A stretch of DNA of 64,000 bases from Paraburkholderia kururiensis JCM 10599 = LMG 19447 (GTDB lineage Bacteria > Pseudomonadota > Gammaproteobacteria > Burkholderiales > Burkholderiaceae): the NCBI RefSeq assembly GCF_003986935.1, contig NZ_RJZE01000015.1, forward strand, positions 62,001 through 126,000, written 5' to 3'. Position 1 is the stretch's first letter. Each line of letters opens with the position of its first letter. Shown one piece after another: positions 37,377 to 46,876 of the stretch. The translations under genes and the position numbers were made by a program. The notes under the pieces are model-generated. The model was not told where the DNA came from. It ran no database searches and saw only the letters and a list, made by a program, of their open reading frames with translations.

Positions 37377-38336
37377 ATGGACAACAAACTGATGTCTCCG
37401 CCCAACGCTGCCACACCTCAGCCCGAACACGCCGGTCGCGCGTCGCGCGCCGCGAACGGCGCCGCTTCGAAGTCCGCAGCGCAGACGCCCGCGCAGCCCG
37501 CCGACGAAATCGGTCTGCCCGGTTCGCCGCTCGACCTCGCACAACAGCAGGCCGGCACGCAGACGCTGCTGCGCGGCCTCGCGATTCTCGAAGCCGCCGC
37601 GGCCGGCGTGCGCGACCTGCGCTCGTTCGGCGCCGCGCTCGGCACTACGCGCAGCACCACGCACCGCCTCGTGAGCAGCCTCGTGCAGGCGCGCTACCTG
37701 CGCCAGGTGCAGGGCGGCTACCTGCTCGGGCCCAAGCTCATCGAACTGGGCACCATCGCGCTCGAACAGATGCCGCTCACCGCAGTGGCGCGTCCGCATC
37801 TGCAGGCGCTCGCCGATTACTCGCTGGACACCATTCACCTCGGCGTGCGTGACGGCGACGACGTGCTCTACATCGACAAGATTCCCGGCCAGCGCGGCCT
37901 CGAAATGCGCTCGCGCGTGGGGCACCGCATGCCGCTCGCGTCGACGGGAATCGGCAAGGCGCTGATGCTCGATCTCGCGCCCGACATCTGGCGCAAGCTG
38001 CACGACGCGTCGCGCCGCGCGCTGGCGGGCGTGAGCTTCAAGCCGGACCACCGCCCGGACCTCGACACGTTCCTCGAACGCATGACGGGCTACGCCGCGG
38101 GCGGCTACACGTTCGACCTCGAAGAGAACGAGGCCTCCATTCGCTGCGTCGCCGCGCCGGTGCGCGACGCGTCGGGCGCCATCGTCGCGGCGCTTTCGGT
38201 GGCGAGCACGATTCCGTACATGTCGCTCGAACGCATGGACGAACTGGTGCCGATCGTGCAGCGCGAAGCGCGCGCGATCTCGGAAGAACTCGGCTGGCGC
38301 GCTCCGCAGCCCGCCGCACGCAGGATTAAACGATGA
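37377..38336 (+). CDS. IclR family transcriptional regulator of the sugar cluster
   Basis: The 319-residue protein has an N-terminal, poorly conserved Ala-rich tail (about 1-55), a winged helix (LLRGLAILEAAAAGVRDL... LGTTRSTTHRLVSSLV, about 63-115) and an IclR effector domain (about 130-310; VASTIPYMSLERM). IclR proteins are dimeric regulators of carbon catabolism. It overlaps dgoK by four bases (ATGA), so it probably controls that kinase and the genes after it, with a galactonate or sugar-acid intermediate as a plausible ligand; this is inference. ATG 37377 is chosen from the end of a longer open frame. Confidence 0.85.
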   Translation: MDNKLMSPPNAATPQPEHAGRASRAANGAASKSAAQTPAQPADEIGLPGSPLDLAQQQAGTQTLLRGLAILEAAAAGVRDLRSFGAALGTTRSTTHRLVSSLVQARYLRQVQGGYLLGPKLIELGTIALEQMPLTAVARPHLQALADYSLDTIHLGVRDGDDVLYIDKIPGQRGLEMRSRVGHRMPLASTGIGKALMLDLAPDIWRKLHDASRRALAGVSFKPDHRPDLDTFLERMTGYAAGGYTFDLEENEASIRCVAAPVRDASGAIVAALSVASTIPYMSLERMDELVPIVQREARAISEELGWRAPQPAARRIKR

Positions 38337-39463
38337 GTCAATCCACGGCCGGCGGCACGCTTGCCGCCGTCACCGGTTTCGATGCAGCCGGCGCGACCAC
38401 CGCGGCTACGGCTGCTGCCAACGCTGCCGCCGCTGCCGCGCCTGCCGCCGCGCTGATCGCGCTCGACTGGGGCACCACGGCGCTGCGCGCGTATCTCTAC
38501 GACGCGACGGGCCGCGTGCTGGCGAGCCGTGGGTCGCCGGCGGGCATCATGAATCTGCCGCGTCCGGCTGCGGAAGGCGGCTTCGACATGGCGTTCGACG
38601 CCGTCTGCGGCGAGTGGCTCGATGAGACGCCGTCGCTGCCCGTGATTGCCGCGGGCATGGTGGGCAGCGCGCAGGGTTGGGTGCAGGCGCCTTACGTGGA
38701 CACGCCCGCGAGTGCGGACGCGCTCGTCGCCGGCATCGTGCGCGTGAAGACCGTGCGCGGCGCGACGCTCGCGATCGTGCCTGGCGTGCTGGAGCGCGGC
38801 GAGTTGCCGAACGTGATGCGCGGCGAGGAAACGCAGATCGTCGGCGCGCTCGGTGGCGACGGCGACGAACCGCACGATGCTCAGGCCACTCAGGCTGGCG
38901 CGTCAGCCAACGTGCTGATCGGTCTGCCAGGCACGCACGCGAAGTGGGCGATCGTGCGCGACGGGCGTATCGAACGCTTCTACACGTTCATGACCGGCGA
39001 GATTTTTGCGGCGCTGCGCGAGCACACCATTCTGGGCCGCACGATGGTGTCGCCCGGCGAGCCGGATCTGGGTGCGTTCCTGCGCGGCGTGGCCGTTGCG
39101 CGCGAACACGGCGATGCCGGCGTGCTGGCCACGGTGTTCAGCACCCGCACGCTGGGTCTGACGGCGCAGCTCGAACCGCAGCAGCAGCCCGACTATCTCT
39201 CGGGCCTGCTGATCGGGCACGAACTCGCGGGTCTCGAAGCCGTGCTCGCGCACGAGCCGCCGCCGCTGGCAGGCCGCACGCTGCGCCTGATCGGCAACGA
39301 CGCGTTGTGCGAGCGCTATCGCCTCGCGCTCGCGCAGTTCGGCTGCACGAACGCGCAGTTGGTGCGGCACGCGACGGAGCGAGGGCTGTGGCGCATCGCA
39401 GTGCAGGCAGGACTCGTGACGCCGGCCGTGGGTGCGCCGGCGCAGGAAGATTCAGCCGCGTAG
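38333..39463 (+). CDS. dgoK: 2-dehydro-3-deoxygalactonokinase
   Basis: DgoK phosphorylates 2-keto-3-deoxygalactonate to its 6-phosphate, a late step of the De Ley-Doudoroff galactose route. The 376-residue protein has an Ala-rich N-terminal run (about 10-40), then the sugar kinase nucleotide fold: ALIALDWGTTALRAYLYDA, GIMNLPRP, and GLPGTHAKWAIVRDGRI (about 205-221). The family C-terminal domain reads LRLIGNDALCERYRLALA. It is translationally coupled to the IclR gene and followed by a repeat-rich spacer before the aldolase. Confidence 0.92.
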   Translation: MSQSTAGGTLAAVTGFDAAGATTAATAAANAAAAAAPAAALIALDWGTTALRAYLYDATGRVLASRGSPAGIMNLPRPAAEGGFDMAFDAVCGEWLDETPSLPVIAAGMVGSAQGWVQAPYVDTPASADALVAGIVRVKTVRGATLAIVPGVLERGELPNVMRGEETQIVGALGGDGDEPHDAQATQAGASANVLIGLPGTHAKWAIVRDGRIERFYTFMTGEIFAALREHTILGRTMVSPGEPDLGAFLRGVAVAREHGDAGVLATVFSTRTLGLTAQLEPQQQPDYLSGLLIGHELAGLEAVLAHEPPPLAGRTLRLIGNDALCERYRLALAQFGCTNAQLVRHATERGLWRIAVQAGLVTPAVGAPAQEDSAA

Positions 39464-39733
39464 CGTGTAACGCGAGCTGCGTAGTGCAGCAAAGCGACGC
39501 AGCAAAGCGGCGAACTTAGGCAAGACAACGAGGCAAAACACGCAGGCAAGACAACGAGGCAAAGCACGCAGGCAAAGCACGCGAACAACGAACACGAGCG
39601 CGCAGCAACGAACCGAAACCACCCGTCGAGCGAGAGCGAAGCGGCGCCAACGCAACAGCGTCGCATCCGTGACGCAGCGGCAACGCACCAGCGACGCCTC
39701 CTTGACGCAGCAGAGACCGACACAGGAAAGAGC
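39464..39733. repeat. A-rich direct-repeat spacer between dgoK and dgoA
   Basis: This 270-base stretch is unusual in composition: it repeats GGCAAGACAACGAGGCAAA and GCACGCAGGCAAAGCACGC, and several AGCAACG-type units. No gene is evident on either strand. The ribosome site for dgoA (CAGGAAAGAGC) is at its end. The unit may form by slippage. Confidence 0.6.
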
Positions 39734-40414
39734 ATGCAAACCGATCTCAACCTGCCAGCACCGTATGCGCCGCACGCGGGACTTGCCGCGGCGTTCGACA
39801 CGTGCGCGCTCATCGCGATCCTGCGCGGCGTGACGCCCGCGGACGCCGCCGATCATGGCCACGCGCTGTACGAAGCGGGTTTTCGCATCATCGAAGTGCC
39901 GTTGAATTCGCCGCAGCCGTTCGAGAGCATCGCGGCGATCCGCCAGGCCGTGCCCGCCGACGCCATCGTGGGCGCCGGCACCGTGCTGCAGCCCACGCTC
40001 GTGAAGGACGTGAAAGCCGCGGGCGGCGAACTGATCGTGATGCCGCACAGCGATCCTGAAGTGGTGCTTGCCGCGAAGGCGCACGGGCTTGCGTGCGCGC
40101 CTGGCGTCGCCACGCCTACCGAGGCGTTTCTCGCGCTCAAGAACGGCGCGGACGTGCTCAAGATGTTCCCCGCCGAGCAGCTCGGCATGCAGGTCGTGAA
40201 GGCCTGGCGCGCGGTGATCGCGCCGCAGGTGCCGCTCGTGCCGGTGGGCGGCATCACGCCGGACAACATGGGGCCGTTCCTCACCGCCGGCGCCAACGGA
40301 TTCGGCCTGGGCTCGGCGCTCTACAAGCCGGGTCAGAGCGCGGAAACCACGGCGTCGCACGCGAAGGCGTTCATCAACGGACTGCGCGTGGCACGCGCGG
40401 GGATGCGCAAATGA
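39734..40414 (+). CDS. dgoA: 2-dehydro-3-deoxy-6-phosphogalactonate aldolase
   Basis: DgoA splits KDPGal to pyruvate and glyceraldehyde 3-phosphate. The 226-residue protein is of the class I KDPG-aldolase family: ALIAILRGVTPADAADHG (about 25-42), RIIEVPLNSPQPF (catalytic Glu), and a Schiff-base Lys in the LKNGADVLKMFPAEQLG region (about 138-150), with VPVGGITPDNM later. It fits the kinase dgoK directly upstream. Its stop overlaps the next gene's start by four bases. Confidence 0.93.
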   Translation: MQTDLNLPAPYAPHAGLAAAFDTCALIAILRGVTPADAADHGHALYEAGFRIIEVPLNSPQPFESIAAIRQAVPADAIVGAGTVLQPTLVKDVKAAGGELIVMPHSDPEVVLAAKAHGLACAPGVATPTEAFLALKNGADVLKMFPAEQLGMQVVKAWRAVIAPQVPLVPVGGITPDNMGPFLTAGANGFGLGSALYKPGQSAETTASHAKAFINGLRVARAGMRK

Positions 40415-41205
40415 AGCGGCTGGCCGGCAAGGTCGCGCTCGTCACCGGTGCCGGTCGCGGCATTGGCGCGGCGATCGCTGCAGCTTTCGCACGCGAAGGC
40501 GCGGCGGTCGTGCTGGCCGAGCTGGATCTCGATGCCGCCGAACGCACCGCGCAGCAGATCGAAGGAACGCTGAAAGACGAAACACAAGGCTCGCCGCGCG
40601 TGCTCGCCGTGCGCACCGACGTCACGCAGCCGCAATCGGTGCGCGACGCCGTGGAGGCTGCCGAACGCACGTTCGGTCCGGTCGACGTACTCGTGAACAA
40701 CGCCGGCATCAACGTGTTCTGCGACCCGCTCACGATGACCGACGACGACTGGCGCCGCTGCTTCGCGGTGGACCTCGACGGCGTCTGGAACGGTTGTCGT
40801 GCGGTGCTGCCGGGCATGGTGGAGCGCGGTGCGGGGGCCATTGTGAATATCGCGTCCACGCATGCGTTCAAGATCATTCCGGGCTGCTTTCCGTATCCGG
40901 TCGCGAAGCACGGCGTGATCGGCCTCACGAAGGCGCTCGGCATCGAGTACGCGCCGCGCAACGTGCGTGTGAACGCCATCGCGCCGGGCTACATCGAAAC
41001 GCAGCTTACGCACGACTGGTGGTCGAGCCAGCCGGACCCGGCTACCGCGCGTGAGGCCACGCTCGATCTGCAGCCGATGAAGCGCATTGGCCGCCCCGAG
41101 GAAGTGGCCATGACCGCAGTCTTTCTCGCGTCCGATGAAGCGCCGTTCATCAACGCGAGCTGCATCACGATCGACGGCGGGCGTTCGGCGCTTTACCACG
41201 ACTGA
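40411..41205 (+). CDS. SDR family dehydrogenase, sugar cluster
   Basis: The 264-residue classical SDR has the Rossmann motif VTGAGRGIGAAIA (about 11-23), NNAGIN, and catalytic Ser/Tyr/Lys in IASTHAFKIIPGCFPYPVAK (Tyr near 158, Lys 162). It ends with a usual IDGGRS. Candidates are a sugar or sugar-acid dehydrogenase of the same pathway as dgoK and dgoA, possibly for an aldose, deoxy-sugar or sugar acid. It overlaps dgoA by four bases (ATGA). The substrate is not visible. Confidence 0.85.
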   Translation: MKRLAGKVALVTGAGRGIGAAIAAAFAREGAAVVLAELDLDAAERTAQQIEGTLKDETQGSPRVLAVRTDVTQPQSVRDAVEAAERTFGPVDVLVNNAGINVFCDPLTMTDDDWRRCFAVDLDGVWNGCRAVLPGMVERGAGAIVNIASTHAFKIIPGCFPYPVAKHGVIGLTKALGIEYAPRNVRVNAIAPGYIETQLTHDWWSSQPDPATAREATLDLQPMKRIGRPEEVAMTAVFLASDEAPFINASCITIDGGRSALYHD

Positions 41206-41375
41206 ACGAAAAGAAGCGGTAGACGAAGCAGCAACGCAGACACAAAGGCCGCGCCGCCCGGGCGACGCGACTACCGGGTTGTGATCCCGATGACGCACTG
41301 GCCGCGTGCGTCGCCCCGGGAACAAGAAAACGCGGCCAATACCTTCGCGTAATTGCCAGACAGGAGACACGCACC

Positions 41376-42374
41376 ATGAAACGCAGAATTTTCCTCACGC
41401 TCGCTGCAGCAGCCACGGCGGTGCTCTTCAACGCGCCCGTCGCGCAGGCGGCCGATCCGGTCAAGATCGGCTTCCTCGTGAAGCAGCCGGAGGAGCCGTG
41501 GTTTCAGGACGAATGGAAGTTCGCCGAGATCGCCGCGAAAGAAAAAGGCTTCACGCTCGTGAAGATCGGTGCGCCGTCTGGCGAAAAGGTGATGAGTGCC
41601 ATCGACAATCTCGCGGCCCAGAAGGCGCAAGGCTTCGTGATCTGCACGCCGGACGTGAAGCTCGGACCGGGCATCGTCGCGAAGGCGAAGGCTGACGGCC
41701 TCAAGATGATGACGGTGGACGACCGCCTCGTGGACGGCGCGGGCAAGCCGATCGAGTCGGTGCCGCACATGGGCATTTCGGCCTACAACATCGGCAAGCA
41801 GGTGGGCGAAGGCATTGCCGCCGAAATCAAGAAGCGCGGCTGGGACATGAAGGACGTGGGCGCCATCGACGTGACCTACGAGCAGTTGCCCACCGCGCAC
41901 GACCGCACGAGCGGCGCGACCGACGCGCTCATCGCCGCGGGCTTCCCGAAGGCGAATGTGATCGCGGCGCCGCAGGCGAAGACCGATACGGAAAACGCGT
42001 TCAACGCGGCCAACATCGCCCTCACGAAGAACCCGAAGTTCAAGCACTGGGTGGCCTACGGCCTGAACGACGAAGCCGTGCTGGGCGCCGTGCGCGCAGC
42101 GGAAGGTCGCGGCTTCAAGGCGGACAACATGATCGGCATCGGCATCGGCGGTTCGGACTCGGCCTTGAACGAGTTCAAGAAGCCGGAACCGACCGGCTTC
42201 TACGGCACCGTGATCATCAGCCCGAAGCGCCACGGCGAAGAAACGTCGACGCTCATGTACGACTGGATCACGAAGGGCACGACGCCGCCCCCGCTCACGC
42301 TCACGACGGGCATGCTGGCCACGCGCAGCAACGTGAACGAAGTGCGTGAAAAGATGGGGCTCGCCTCGAAGTAA
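41376..42374 (+). CDS. araF: AraF-type periplasmic sugar-binding protein
   Basis: The 332-residue protein has a signal peptide (MKRRIFLTLAAAATAVLF, cleavage after AQA near 26) and a periplasmic binding protein fold. It closely follows E. coli AraF: KIGFLVKQPEEPWFQDEWKF, FVICTPDVKLG, and GFKADNMIGIGIGG. AraF binds L-arabinose and, with lower affinity, galactose. In this cluster galactose may also be a substrate, since the downstream enzymes are of galactose type. It precedes araG and araH. Confidence 0.9.
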   Translation: MKRRIFLTLAAAATAVLFNAPVAQAADPVKIGFLVKQPEEPWFQDEWKFAEIAAKEKGFTLVKIGAPSGEKVMSAIDNLAAQKAQGFVICTPDVKLGPGIVAKAKADGLKMMTVDDRLVDGAGKPIESVPHMGISAYNIGKQVGEGIAAEIKKRGWDMKDVGAIDVTYEQLPTAHDRTSGATDALIAAGFPKANVIAAPQAKTDTENAFNAANIALTKNPKFKHWVAYGLNDEAVLGAVRAAEGRGFKADNMIGIGIGGSDSALNEFKKPEPTGFYGTVIISPKRHGEETSTLMYDWITKGTTPPPLTLTTGMLATRSNVNEVREKMGLASK

Positions 42375-42488
42375 GGCAAGGCTGGCAGGCGGGTGAGTCC
42401 TGCTTCGGTGCTCCGGTGGTCGGAAACGCCGAAGCAGGACCGCCTTGCCGGTCAGAGGGCGAACGAGACGGAAAGAGAGGGAAGCGAA

Positions 42489-44021
42489 GTGTCAGCGACG
42501 CTGAGTTTTGACAACATCGGCAAGGTATTTCCGGGCGTGCGCGCGCTGGACGGCGTTTCGTTCGAGGTGCACGCCGGCGAAGTGCACGGCCTCATGGGCG
42601 AGAACGGCGCGGGCAAGTCCACGCTGCTGAAGATTCTGGGCGGCGAGTACCAGCCGGACTCGGGCCGCATCCTGATCGACGGCAACGAGGTGCATTTTTC
42701 GAGCGCGGCGTCGTCGATTGCGGCGGGTATTGCCGTGATTCACCAGGAACTGCAGTACGTGCCGGACCTGACGGTGGCGGAAAACCTGCTGCTCGGGCGC
42801 TTGCCGAATGCGCTCGGCTGGGTCAACAAGCGCACCGCGCGACGCTTCGTGCGCGAGCGGCTTGCCGCGATGGGCGTGGACCTGGAACCGGACGTGAAGC
42901 TGCGCAAGCTCTCCATTGCGCAGCGGCAGATGGTGGAAATCTGCAAGGCGCTCATGCGCAACGCGCGCGTGATTGCGCTCGACGAACCCACAAGCTCGCT
43001 CTCGCACCGCGAGACCGAAGTGCTGTTCAAGCTCGTGCGCGATCTGCGTGCCGACAACCGCGCGCTCATCTACATCTCGCACCGCATGGACGAGATCTAC
43101 CAGCTCTGCGACGCGTGCACGATTTTCCGCGACGGCCGCAAGGTGGCTTCGCATCCGTCGCTGGAAGGCGTGAAGCGCGAGACCATCGTGAGCGAGATGG
43201 TGGGCCGCGAAATTTCGGACATCTACAACTACCGGGCACGGCCGCTCGGCGAAGTGCGGTTCGCGGCGAAGAACATCAGCGGTCATCCGCTGGCTGAACC
43301 GGTGAGCTTCGAAGTGCGGCGCGGCGAGATTCTCGGTTTCTTCGGGCTCGTGGGCGCAGGCCGCAGCGAACTCATGCACCTCGTCTACGGCGCGGACAAG
43401 CGCAAGAGCGGCGAGATCGAACTGGACGGCGAGCCGATCCGCGTGAAGAGCGCGGGCGAGGCGATTCGCCAGGGCATCGTGCTGTGTCCCGAAGACCGCA
43501 AGGAGGAAGGCATCGTCGCGATGGCTTCCGTGGCGGAGAACATCAACATCAGCTGCCGGCGGCACTACCTGCGCGCGGGCATGTTCCTGAACCGGCGCAA
43601 GGAAGCGCAGACTGCCGACGAATTCATCAAGCTGCTCAAGATCAAGACGCCGAGCCGCAAGCAGAAGATTCGCTTCCTCTCGGGCGGCAACCAGCAGAAG
43701 GCGATTCTGTCGCGCTGGCTCGCGGAGCCCGACCTCAAGGTCGTGATTCTCGACGAGCCCACGCGCGGCATCGACGTGGGCGCGAAGCACGAGATCTACC
43801 ACGTGATCTATCAGCTCGCGGAGCGCGGCTGCGCGATCGTGATGATCTCGTCGGAGTTGCCCGAAGTGCTTGGCGTGTCGGACCGCATCGTCGTGATGCG
43901 CGAAGGCCGCATTGCGGGCGAGCTTTCGCGCGAAGCGGCCACGGAGCACGCGGTGCTGGGCCTCGCGCTGCCCGAGGGTGCATCCGGTGCGAACGCGGAA
44001 AACGAAGCGCGCGCTGCCTGA
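42489..44021 (+). CDS. araG: AraG-type ABC sugar import ATPase
   Basis: The 510-residue protein has two tandem ABC domains, each about 240 residues. The first has Walker A GENGAGKST (about 38-46), the signature LSIAQRQMVEI, and Walker B VIALDEPTSSL. The second has a degenerate P-loop (GLVGAGRSEL), the signature LSGGNQQKAIL, and Walker B VVILDEPTRGID. This is the architecture of AraG, RbsA and MglA. It starts at GTG 42489 behind AGAGGGAAGC; a longer open frame upstream lacks homologous sequence. It works with AraF and AraH. Confidence 0.93.
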   Translation: MSATLSFDNIGKVFPGVRALDGVSFEVHAGEVHGLMGENGAGKSTLLKILGGEYQPDSGRILIDGNEVHFSSAASSIAAGIAVIHQELQYVPDLTVAENLLLGRLPNALGWVNKRTARRFVRERLAAMGVDLEPDVKLRKLSIAQRQMVEICKALMRNARVIALDEPTSSLSHRETEVLFKLVRDLRADNRALIYISHRMDEIYQLCDACTIFRDGRKVASHPSLEGVKRETIVSEMVGREISDIYNYRARPLGEVRFAAKNISGHPLAEPVSFEVRRGEILGFFGLVGAGRSELMHLVYGADKRKSGEIELDGEPIRVKSAGEAIRQGIVLCPEDRKEEGIVAMASVAENINISCRRHYLRAGMFLNRRKEAQTADEFIKLLKIKTPSRKQKIRFLSGGNQQKAILSRWLAEPDLKVVILDEPTRGIDVGAKHEIYHVIYQLAERGCAIVMISSELPEVLGVSDRIVVMREGRIAGELSREAATEHAVLGLALPEGASGANAENEARAA

Positions 44022-44097
44022 ACGCGGCGCGCTCGGCACGCCCGTGCCGGTGGATAGACAGTGAGACAACCCGTGGGGAACGGGAGGAGTGAAGCAA

Positions 44098-45114
44098 ATG
44101 CAAGCCAGAGAGAACCTCGCGCACGAAGCGGCCAAGAGCGCTGCGGAAGCGCTGATTCCGAAGACCAGTGACAGGCAGAAGTGGTGGCAACAGATCACCG
44201 AATACAGCCTGATCGTGATCTTCGCGGTGATGTTCGTCACGATGTCGCTGACGGTCGATCACTTCTTCTCGATCGAGAACATGCTGGGCCTCGCGCTGTC
44301 GATCTCGCAGATCGGCATGGTGGCCTGCACGATGATGTTCTGCCTCGCCTCGCGCGACTTCGATCTTTCCATCGGCTCCACGGTCGCGTTCGCGGGCGTG
44401 CTCTGCGCGATGGTGCTGAACGCCACCAACAACACGTTCATCGCCATCGTGGCCGCCGTGGCGGCGGGTGCGGCTATCGGCTTCGTGAACGGCGCGGTGA
44501 TCGCGTATCTGCGCATCAACGCGCTGATTACGACGCTTGCCACCATGGAAATCGTCCGCGGCCTCGGCTTCATCGTCTCGCACGGCCAGGCCGTGGGCGT
44601 GTCGTCGGATACCTTCATCGCGCTGGGCGGCCTCACGATGTTCGGCGTTTCGCTGCCCATCTGGGTCACGCTGCTGTGCTTCATCGTGTTCGGCGTGATG
44701 CTCAATCAGACCGTGTACGGGCGCAATACGCTCGCCATCGGCGGCAATCCCGAAGCGTCGCGGCTCGCGGGTATCAACGTGGAACGCACGCGGGTCTGGA
44801 TCTTCCTCATTCAGGGCGCGGTGACGGCGCTCGCGGGCGTGATTCTCGCGTCGCGCATTACCTCGGGCCAGCCGAATGCGGCCGAAGGGTTCGAACTCAA
44901 CGTGATTTCGGCGTGCGTGCTGGGCGGCGTGTCGCTGTTGGGCGGTCGCGCGACGATCTCGGGCGTGGTGATCGGCGTGCTGATTATGGGCACCGTCGAA
45001 AACGTGATGAACCTGCTCAACATCGACGCGTTCTACCAGTACCTCGTGCGCGGCGCGATTTTGCTTGCCGCCGTGCTGCTCGACCAGTTGAAGAACCGCG
45101 GCTCGCGCGATTGA
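44098..45114 (+). CDS. araH: AraH-type ABC sugar permease
   Basis: The 338-residue integral membrane protein has about eight to ten helices and matches the AraH/RbsC permease family (FCLASRDFDLSIGSTVAFAG; GGNPEASRLAGINV, a coupling region that touches the ATPase). Start ATG 44098 is chosen over the in-frame GTG at 44089, because GGGAGGAG lies directly next to that GTG and at about ten bases from this ATG. It is the last transporter gene, 76 bases after araG. Confidence 0.91.
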   Translation: MQARENLAHEAAKSAAEALIPKTSDRQKWWQQITEYSLIVIFAVMFVTMSLTVDHFFSIENMLGLALSISQIGMVACTMMFCLASRDFDLSIGSTVAFAGVLCAMVLNATNNTFIAIVAAVAAGAAIGFVNGAVIAYLRINALITTLATMEIVRGLGFIVSHGQAVGVSSDTFIALGGLTMFGVSLPIWVTLLCFIVFGVMLNQTVYGRNTLAIGGNPEASRLAGINVERTRVWIFLIQGAVTALAGVILASRITSGQPNAAEGFELNVISACVLGGVSLLGGRATISGVVIGVLIMGTVENVMNLLNIDAFYQYLVRGAILLAAVLLDQLKNRGSRD

Positions 45115-45149
45115 GCGCACGTTCTGAACGAAACCGAAGGAACCGAACG

Positions 45150-45965
45150 ATGTCTTCTCCTGCCAACGCAAGCGAGCGCGTAGCCGCAACCAGCGGTACG
45201 GGCGGCGCGTACGCGAACTATCCGAGTCTTGTCGATCGCACGGTGCTCATCACGGGTGGCGCGACCGGCATCGGCGCGTCGTTCGTCGAGCACTTCGCCG
45301 CGCAGGGCGCGCGCGTCGCGTTCTTCGACATCGACGCCACTGCGGGCGCCGCGCTCGCCGACGAACTCGGCGACTCGCGCCACCGTCCGCTGTTTCTGTC
45401 CTGCGATCTCACCGACATCGACGCGCTGCGCGCCGCCGTCGCCGACGTGAAAGCGGCGCTCGGCCCCGTCGAGGTGCTCGTCAATAACGCTGCAAACGAC
45501 CGCCGCCACAAGACCGAAGAGGTCACGCCGGAATCGTTCGACGCGGGCATCGCGGTGAACCTGCGCCACCAGTTCTTCGCGGCGCAGGCCGTGATCGACG
45601 ACATGAAGGCGGCGCAGCGCGGCTCCATCGTGAACCTGGGGTCGATCAGCTGGATGCTCAAGCAGGGTGGCTTCCCCGTGTACGTGATGTGCAAGTCCGC
45701 GGTGCAGGGGCTCACACGCGGTCTCGCGCGCGAACTGGGGCCGTTCGGCATTCGCGTGAACACGCTGGTGCCGGGCTGGGTGATGACCGACAAGCAAAAG
45801 CGCCTGTGGCTGGACGACGCGGGCCGGCGCGCGATCAAGGAAGGCCAGTGCATCGAAGGCGAATTGCTGCCCGCCGATCTGGCCCGTATGGCGCTGTTCC
45901 TCGCCGCGGACGACAGCCGCATGATCACCGCGCAGGACATCGTGGTGGACGGAGGCTGGGCATGA
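45150..45965 (+). CDS. SDR dehydrogenase, candidate sugar 1-dehydrogenase
   Basis: The 271-residue SDR has the Rossmann motif ITGGATGIGASFVE (about 34-47), NNAANDRRH, and catalytic Ser and Tyr/Lys in LGSISWMLKQGGFPVYVMCK (Tyr and Lys at the usual spacing). NNAAND with a KTEEVT context resembles D-galactose/L-arabinose 1-dehydrogenases of the SDR type. With the lactonase-like gene directly after it, it would oxidise the sugar at C1 to the lactone. It overlaps the next gene by four bases. The substrate is an inference from neighbours. Confidence 0.83.
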   Translation: MSSPANASERVAATSGTGGAYANYPSLVDRTVLITGGATGIGASFVEHFAAQGARVAFFDIDATAGAALADELGDSRHRPLFLSCDLTDIDALRAAVADVKAALGPVEVLVNNAANDRRHKTEEVTPESFDAGIAVNLRHQFFAAQAVIDDMKAAQRGSIVNLGSISWMLKQGGFPVYVMCKSAVQGLTRGLARELGPFGIRVNTLVPGWVMTDKQKRLWLDDAGRRAIKEGQCIEGELLPADLARMALFLAADDSRMITAQDIVVDGGWA

Positions 45966-46876
45966 GCGCGGGTTCTGCGGCGACCGAACGTGCGGCGGCG
46001 CTCACCGTCGATTCGCAATGCTCGCTGGGCGAAGGCGCGACCTGGTGCGCGCGCACTGCTCGCCTATACTGGACCGATATCGAAGGCGCCCGGCTGTGGT
46101 GCCACAACGCGCGCGACGGTGCGATTGCGTCGTGGCCCATGCCGGAGCGGCTGGCGTCCTTTGCGTTGTGTGCCGATCCGCAGTGGCTGCTGCTCGGGCT
46201 GGCGAAACACCTCGCGTTCTTCAACTGCGCGACGGGCGCGATCCACCGCATCGTCGAAGTGGAGCCGGATCTGAACACGCGCCTGAACGATGGCCGCTGC
46301 GACCGGCAAGGCCGCTTCGTATTCGGTACCAAGGACGAGGGTTCGCCCACGCGCGCGGTGGGCGGCTTCTACCGGCTCAACCGCGACCTCACGCTCGAAA
46401 GGCTGCCGCTGCCGGCGCCCGCGATTGCCAACGGCATCGCGTTCAGCCCGGACGGCGCGACGATGTACTACTGCGATTCCCCGACGCGCGAGATCCGCGC
46501 GTGCGACTACGGCGACGACGGACGCGTGACGAACGATCGCACGTTCACGACGCTCGGCAATACGACTGCGGAGCCCGACGGTTCGACCGTGGATGCCGAC
46601 GGCGGCATCTGGAACGCGCAATGGGCCGGCGCCCGCGTGGTGCGCTACGGGCCGGACGGCGTGGAAACGGATCGCGTGCCGATGCCCGTTTCGCAGCCCA
46701 CCTGCGTCGCATTCGGCGGCGCGCAACTCGACACGCTTTACGTGACGAGCGCGCGCATCGGGCTGGATGCGGACGTGCTCGCGCGCGAGCCGCAGGCGGG
46801 TGGCGTGTTCGCGGTGGTGACGGGCCGGCGCGGGATCGCTGAACCGTGCTTCCAGGGCGCCTTGCCGCAGGGTTAG
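45962..46876 (+). CDS. SMP-30/gluconolactonase family lactonase
   Basis: The 304-residue protein is a beta-propeller of the SMP-30/Gnl/LRE family: LGEGATWCARTARLYWTDIE (metal-binding Glu), RLNDGRCDRQGRFVFGT (Asn and Asp ligands), and PDGATMYYCDSPTREI with the late Asp ligand. It should hydrolyse a sugar lactone, such as arabinono- or galactonolactone, produced by the coupled SDR gene. It starts inside the stop of that gene (ATGA). A 306-base spacer follows. Confidence 0.9.
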   Translation: MSAGSAATERAAALTVDSQCSLGEGATWCARTARLYWTDIEGARLWCHNARDGAIASWPMPERLASFALCADPQWLLLGLAKHLAFFNCATGAIHRIVEVEPDLNTRLNDGRCDRQGRFVFGTKDEGSPTRAVGGFYRLNRDLTLERLPLPAPAIANGIAFSPDGATMYYCDSPTREIRACDYGDDGRVTNDRTFTTLGNTTAEPDGSTVDADGGIWNAQWAGARVVRYGPDGVETDRVPMPVSQPTCVAFGGAQLDTLYVTSARIGLDADVLAREPQAGGVFAVVTGRRGIAEPCFQGALPQG

